Shown here: positions 15,725-17,914 of the stretch, in pieces
Layout of the letters: each line of letters begins with the position of its first letter
Numbering within the stretch: position 1 is the first letter of the stretch
NCBI GenBank assembly: GCA_964387485.1
Contig: CAYLWV010000028.1
Location: 1 to 17,914 of the forward strand
Length of the DNA: 17,914 bases
Source of the DNA: Fluviibacter sp964387485
GTDB taxonomy: Bacteria > Pseudomonadota > Gammaproteobacteria > Burkholderiales > Rhodocyclaceae
Direction of reading: 5' to 3'
Notes under the pieces: generated by a model
Databases searched by the model: none
Seen by the model: the letters and a program-made list of their open reading frames with translations, nothing else
What the model was told of the DNA's origin: nothing
Made by a program: the position numbers and the translations under genes

Positions 15725-16456
15725 TTATTGCAACCAGGGCTTGATCCAGCTCATCAGTCCGGGTAAGGCTAACGCGGTCAGCAGACCGTTGAGCCCCATG
15801 CCCAGTGCGGCAAAGGCGCCCATTGTCTCGCTCAGTTGAAAAGCACGGGCTGTGCCAATGCCATGCGCGGCAACACCCATTGAGAAACCGGCTACCGCAT
15901 CATCACGGATACCGAGCCAACGATAGAGCATTTGTGCGGCCATCGCACCGAGAATGCCGGTCGCAATGACCATCACGGCAGCCAGCGAGGGCAGGCCACC
16001 AATCTGTTCGGCAATTCCCATGGCGATCGGTGTCGTCACTGATTTGGGGGCGAGCGATAGTAAGGTTGGTAGGCTGCCACCAAACCAATAACCCACGAAA
16101 ACGGCGCTCAACATTGCGGTCAATGAGCCACCTAGTAAAGCGAGGACGAGTGGCGCTGCCATGCGGGTTAAGCGCTTGAATTGCCCGTAGAGCGGAATTG
16201 CCAGTGCTACTGTGGCCGGACCCAGCAGAAAATGGACAAACTGCGCCCCTTCAAAATAGCGGACATAGGGGGTGCCTGTTACGGTTAGCAGACTCACCAG
16301 CATCAGGATGGACAATAATACGGGGTTGGCCAGCGGCCGCTGGCCGCTGCGTTGATAGATACGGAAGGCGAGCTGGTATGCGACCAGCGTCATTGTCAGC
16401 CAGAAAAGCGGCGATGCCGAGAGATAGACCCAGGTCTGATTCAGGCGCTCAGGCAT
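15725..16456 (-). CDS. lrgB: LrgB/CidB-family integral membrane protein
   Basis: A 243-residue inner-membrane protein with several hydrophobic segments. It carries the LrgB hallmarks LAPKSVTTPIAMGIAEQIGG and GFSMGVAAHGIGTARAFQL, and ends in LGMGLNGLLTALALPGL. LrgB works with LrgA. The pair was described as an antiholin-like modulator of murein hydrolase activity, while homologues in Bacillus and streptococci are linked to pyruvate uptake and the plant fusion PLGG1 carries glycolate and glycerate. The start overlaps the end of lrgA by eight bases, which indicates translational coupling. The gene converges on the ALDH-like gene with an 18-base gap. Confidence 0.93.
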   Translation of the reverse strand: MPERLNQTWVYLSASPLFWLTMTLVAYQLAFRIYQRSGQRPLANPVLLSILMLVSLLTVTGTPYVRYFEGAQFVHFLLGPATVALAIPLYGQFKRLTRMAAPLVLALLGGSLTAMLSAVFVGYWFGGSLPTLLSLAPKSVTTPIAMGIAEQIGGLPSLAAVMVIATGILGAMAAQMLYRWLGIRDDAVAGFSMGVAAHGIGTARAFQLSETMGAFAALGMGLNGLLTALALPGLMSWIKPWLQ

Positions 16457-16826
16457 GGTGATCTCCTGCGGGCACAGCAGGCGGGCGCATCAGGCTTTTA
16501 AGAATCAGTGCTGTTACGGCCATGCCACCTAGGGTGCTGACAATCAGGGCGGCGGTAATGGGTAACCATTCGTCGGCAATCAGTTGCAGATACAGCATGA
16601 CACCGGTGCCTGCCGGTACGAACAGTAATGACAAATGCTGCAGCAGGACATGAGCTGTTTGTTGCATAGATAGAGGGATGGCGCGTCCGAAACGACCACG
16701 TACGACCAGTGTGCAAAAGAGCAATGCCATGCCGATCACTGGGCCGGGCACCGGCAATGACAGCAGGCGCGCGACGACTTCGCCAGCGAGTTGATAGAGC
16801 AGTAACCAGGTCAGTGCGGCAATCAT
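16449..16826 (-). CDS. lrgA: LrgA/CidA-family holin-like membrane protein
   Basis: A 125-residue protein with about four membrane segments: an N-terminal LTWLLLYQLAGEVVARLL, then PGPVIGMALLF, the family motif, followed by QHLSLLFVPAGTGVMLYL, another LrgA signature. It is the small partner of LrgB and is encoded immediately before it. ATG 16826 is chosen over TTG 16841 because AGGA (16835-16838) lies eight bases upstream of it. The gene lies directly behind the malate synthase gene on the same strand, with only a terminator-like hairpin and 18 bases between hairpin and start. Read-through from aceB is therefore a likely way of expression. Confidence 0.92.
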   Translation of the reverse strand: MIAALTWLLLYQLAGEVVARLLSLPVPGPVIGMALLFCTLVVRGRFGRAIPLSMQQTAHVLLQHLSLLFVPAGTGVMLYLQLIADEWLPITAALIVSTLGGMAVTALILKSLMRPPAVPAGDHHA

Positions 16827-16834
16827 GATGCAAA

Positions 16835-16838
16835 TCCT
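16835..16838 (-). promoter_or_regulatory. Shine-Dalgarno that fixes the lrgA start
   Basis: AGGA on the minus strand, eight bases before ATG 16826. It excludes the upstream TTG 16841, which would itself contain this site. Confidence 0.6.
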
Positions 16839-16844
16839 CAAATG

Positions 16845-16870
16845 AAGACGGCACCCGCAGGTGCCGTCTT
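16845..16870 (-). terminator. Hairpin terminator after malate synthase gene
   Basis: AAGACGGCACC (16845-16855) and GGTGCCGTCTT (16860-16870) form a perfect eleven-base-pair stem with a four-base loop. On the minus strand it starts 18 bases after the aceB stop and the right arm ends in GTCTT followed by CATTTG, only a partly T-rich tail. It may act as an attenuating terminator before lrgA. Confidence 0.7.
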
Positions 16871-16888
16871 TGACAGAAGCGTGGGCGG

Positions 16889-17914
16889 TTAGGCCATGGC
16901 TTCGTACAACGGCAGGGTCAGGAACTCCGGATATTCTGGAGTCAGCGACATCTTGTCGAAAATAACCGCAGCCTGATCATAGGTTGCCGTCTCTTCGCCT
17001 TGGGCGCTGACCGTGGCTTTGACCTTGGCTAGCTCTTCGCCGATCATGCCACGCACCATCTCGACGGTGACCTTGCGGCCGTCGTCCAGAATACCCTTCG
17101 GTGAAACGACCCACTGCCACACCTGCGAACGAGAGATCTCGGCGGTGGCCGCATCTTCCATCAGGTTGTGAATCGGCACGCAGCCATTACCGGCCAGCCA
17201 GCTGCCCAGGTAGTGGATGCCGACGTTGATGTTGTTGCGCAGGCCGGCTTCGGTGATCGGTGTTTCCGGTTGGAAGTTCAACCAATCCTTGGCGCCGAAT
17301 TCTTCGGTGCGCTGTTTTTCCCACTGGTTCGGACGGTCGCCCAGCACTTTCTGGAATTCTTCAGCGGCAATCGCGACCAGGCCCGGGTGAGCCACCCAAC
17401 CACCGTCGAAGCCGTCGTTGGCATCGCGGGTCTTGTCGTGGCGGATACCGGCCAGTGCCTTCTCGTTGGCGACCGGATCATTCTTGATCGGGATCAGGGC
17501 TGACATGCCGCCCATGGCCGGTGCGCCACGCTTGTGGCAGGCTTTAACCAGCGCCAGGGCGTACGAACGCATGAACGGCACTTCCATGGTGATGGCACCA
17601 CGCTGGGCCAGGCAGAAATCCTTGTTCTTCTTGAACTTCTTGATGCAGCTGAAGATGTAATCCCAGCGGCCGGCGTTCAGGCCTGCCGAGTGTTCGCGCA
17701 GTTCGTACAGAATCTCTTCCATCTCGAAGGTGGCGAGAATGGTTTCAACCAGCACGGTGGCCTTGATCGTGCCTTGCGGCAGACCGATCTCGTTCTGGGC
17801 CATCACGAAGATGTCGTTCCACAGGCGGGCTTCCAGATGGCTTTCCATCTTCGGTAGGTAGAAGAATGGGCCGGCACCGCGGGCGATTTGCTCTTTGGCG
17901 TTGTGGAAGAACAC
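16889..17914 (-). CDS. aceB: Malate synthase A, C-terminal 341 residues (5' end outside window)
   Basis: Malate synthase condenses glyoxylate with acetyl-CoA to malate, the second step of the glyoxylate shunt. Only the C-terminal part is in the window; the family is about 530 residues, so roughly 190 are missing at the window edge. The first codon here is not the start. The malate synthase signature REHSAGLNAGRWDYIF is present near residues 78-93 of the fragment. GAPAMGGMSALIP, GFDGGWVAHPGL and the late active-site segment MEDAATAEISRSQVWQW follow. It belongs to the short AceB form, not GlcB (malate synthase G). The stop is followed by a hairpin and then lrgAB on the same strand. Isocitrate lyase is not in view. 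Confidence 0.95.
   Translation of the reverse strand: MFFHNAKEQIARGAGPFFYLPKMESHLEARLWNDIFVMAQNEIGLPQGTIKATVLVETILATFEMEEILYELREHSAGLNAGRWDYIFSCIKKFKKNKDFCLAQRGAITMEVPFMRSYALALVKACHKRGAPAMGGMSALIPIKNDPVANEKALAGIRHDKTRDANDGFDGGWVAHPGLVAIAAEEFQKVLGDRPNQWEKQRTEEFGAKDWLNFQPETPITEAGLRNNINVGIHYLGSWLAGNGCVPIHNLMEDAATAEISRSQVWQWVVSPKGILDDGRKVTVEMVRGMIGEELAKVKATVSAQGEETATYDQAAVIFDKMSLTPEYPEFLTLPLYEAMA

Noticed and set aside
16328..16345. Perfect 18-bp GC-rich palindrome GGCCAGCGGCCGCTGGCC
   Set aside because: It lies inside the lrgB coding sequence and encodes ordinary loop residues, so it is most simply chance in GC-rich DNA. No second copy was noticed.
1..17914. CRISPR array, insertion sequence, prophage, tRNA or rRNA
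   Set aside because: No spaced direct repeats, transposase or integrase sequence, or RNA gene was recognised anywhere in the window.

Overview
The window reads as an ordinary chromosomal segment of a Gram-negative proteobacterium. It encodes an outer-membrane OprB-type porin, an SYLF-domain lipoprotein, AmpD, a periplasmic LD-transpeptidase with a Tat-exported M15-type endopeptidase, GTP-dependent PEP carboxykinase, a MaeB-type malic enzyme and malate synthase A. The gene mix and the moderately high GC suggest a betaproteobacterium, possibly Neisseriales; this placement is inference from gene content only. I see no insertion sequence, phage gene, CRISPR array, tRNA or rRNA, and no gene-free stretch longer than about 165 bases.

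Layout. 138-2354 (+): LD-transpeptidase (LdtD/YcbB-like) and a MepK/YcbK-like endopeptidase, which should make and cleave 3-3 peptidoglycan cross-links. 2392-4072 (-): a DUF486 small membrane protein followed by an MHS-family MFS transporter. 4154-5587 (+): a membrane-anchored TAXI-type solute-binding protein. 5592-6191 (-): SYLF lipoprotein. 6313-6894 (+): AmpD amidase. 6899-8305 (-): OprB-like porin. 8367-10220 (-): pckG. 10351-12738 (+): maeB, divergent from pckG. 12902-13999 (+): PBP7-like D,D-peptidase with its own good promoter. 14044-14838 (-): IclR-family regulator. 14975-15706 (+): a divergent half-length aldehyde-dehydrogenase-like protein without a catalytic domain. 15725-16456 and 16449-16826 (-): lrgB and lrgA. 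16889-17914 (-): the C-terminal part of malate synthase A, whose 5' end lies outside the window.

Two themes interleave. One is peptidoglycan remodelling and recycling (LdtD, MepK, AmpD, PBP7, perhaps LrgAB). The other is growth on C2-C4 acids and gluconeogenesis (malate synthase, malic enzyme, PEPCK, with MHS and TAXI transport proteins and possibly LrgAB as a carboxylate carrier). The most unusual items are the truncated ALDH-like pseudoenzyme beside the IclR regulator, the lrgAB pair directly behind the malate synthase gene, and two strong hairpins that sit almost on top of the next gene's start. I found no convincing wholly new system; most of the window is recognisable core metabolism and cell-envelope genes.
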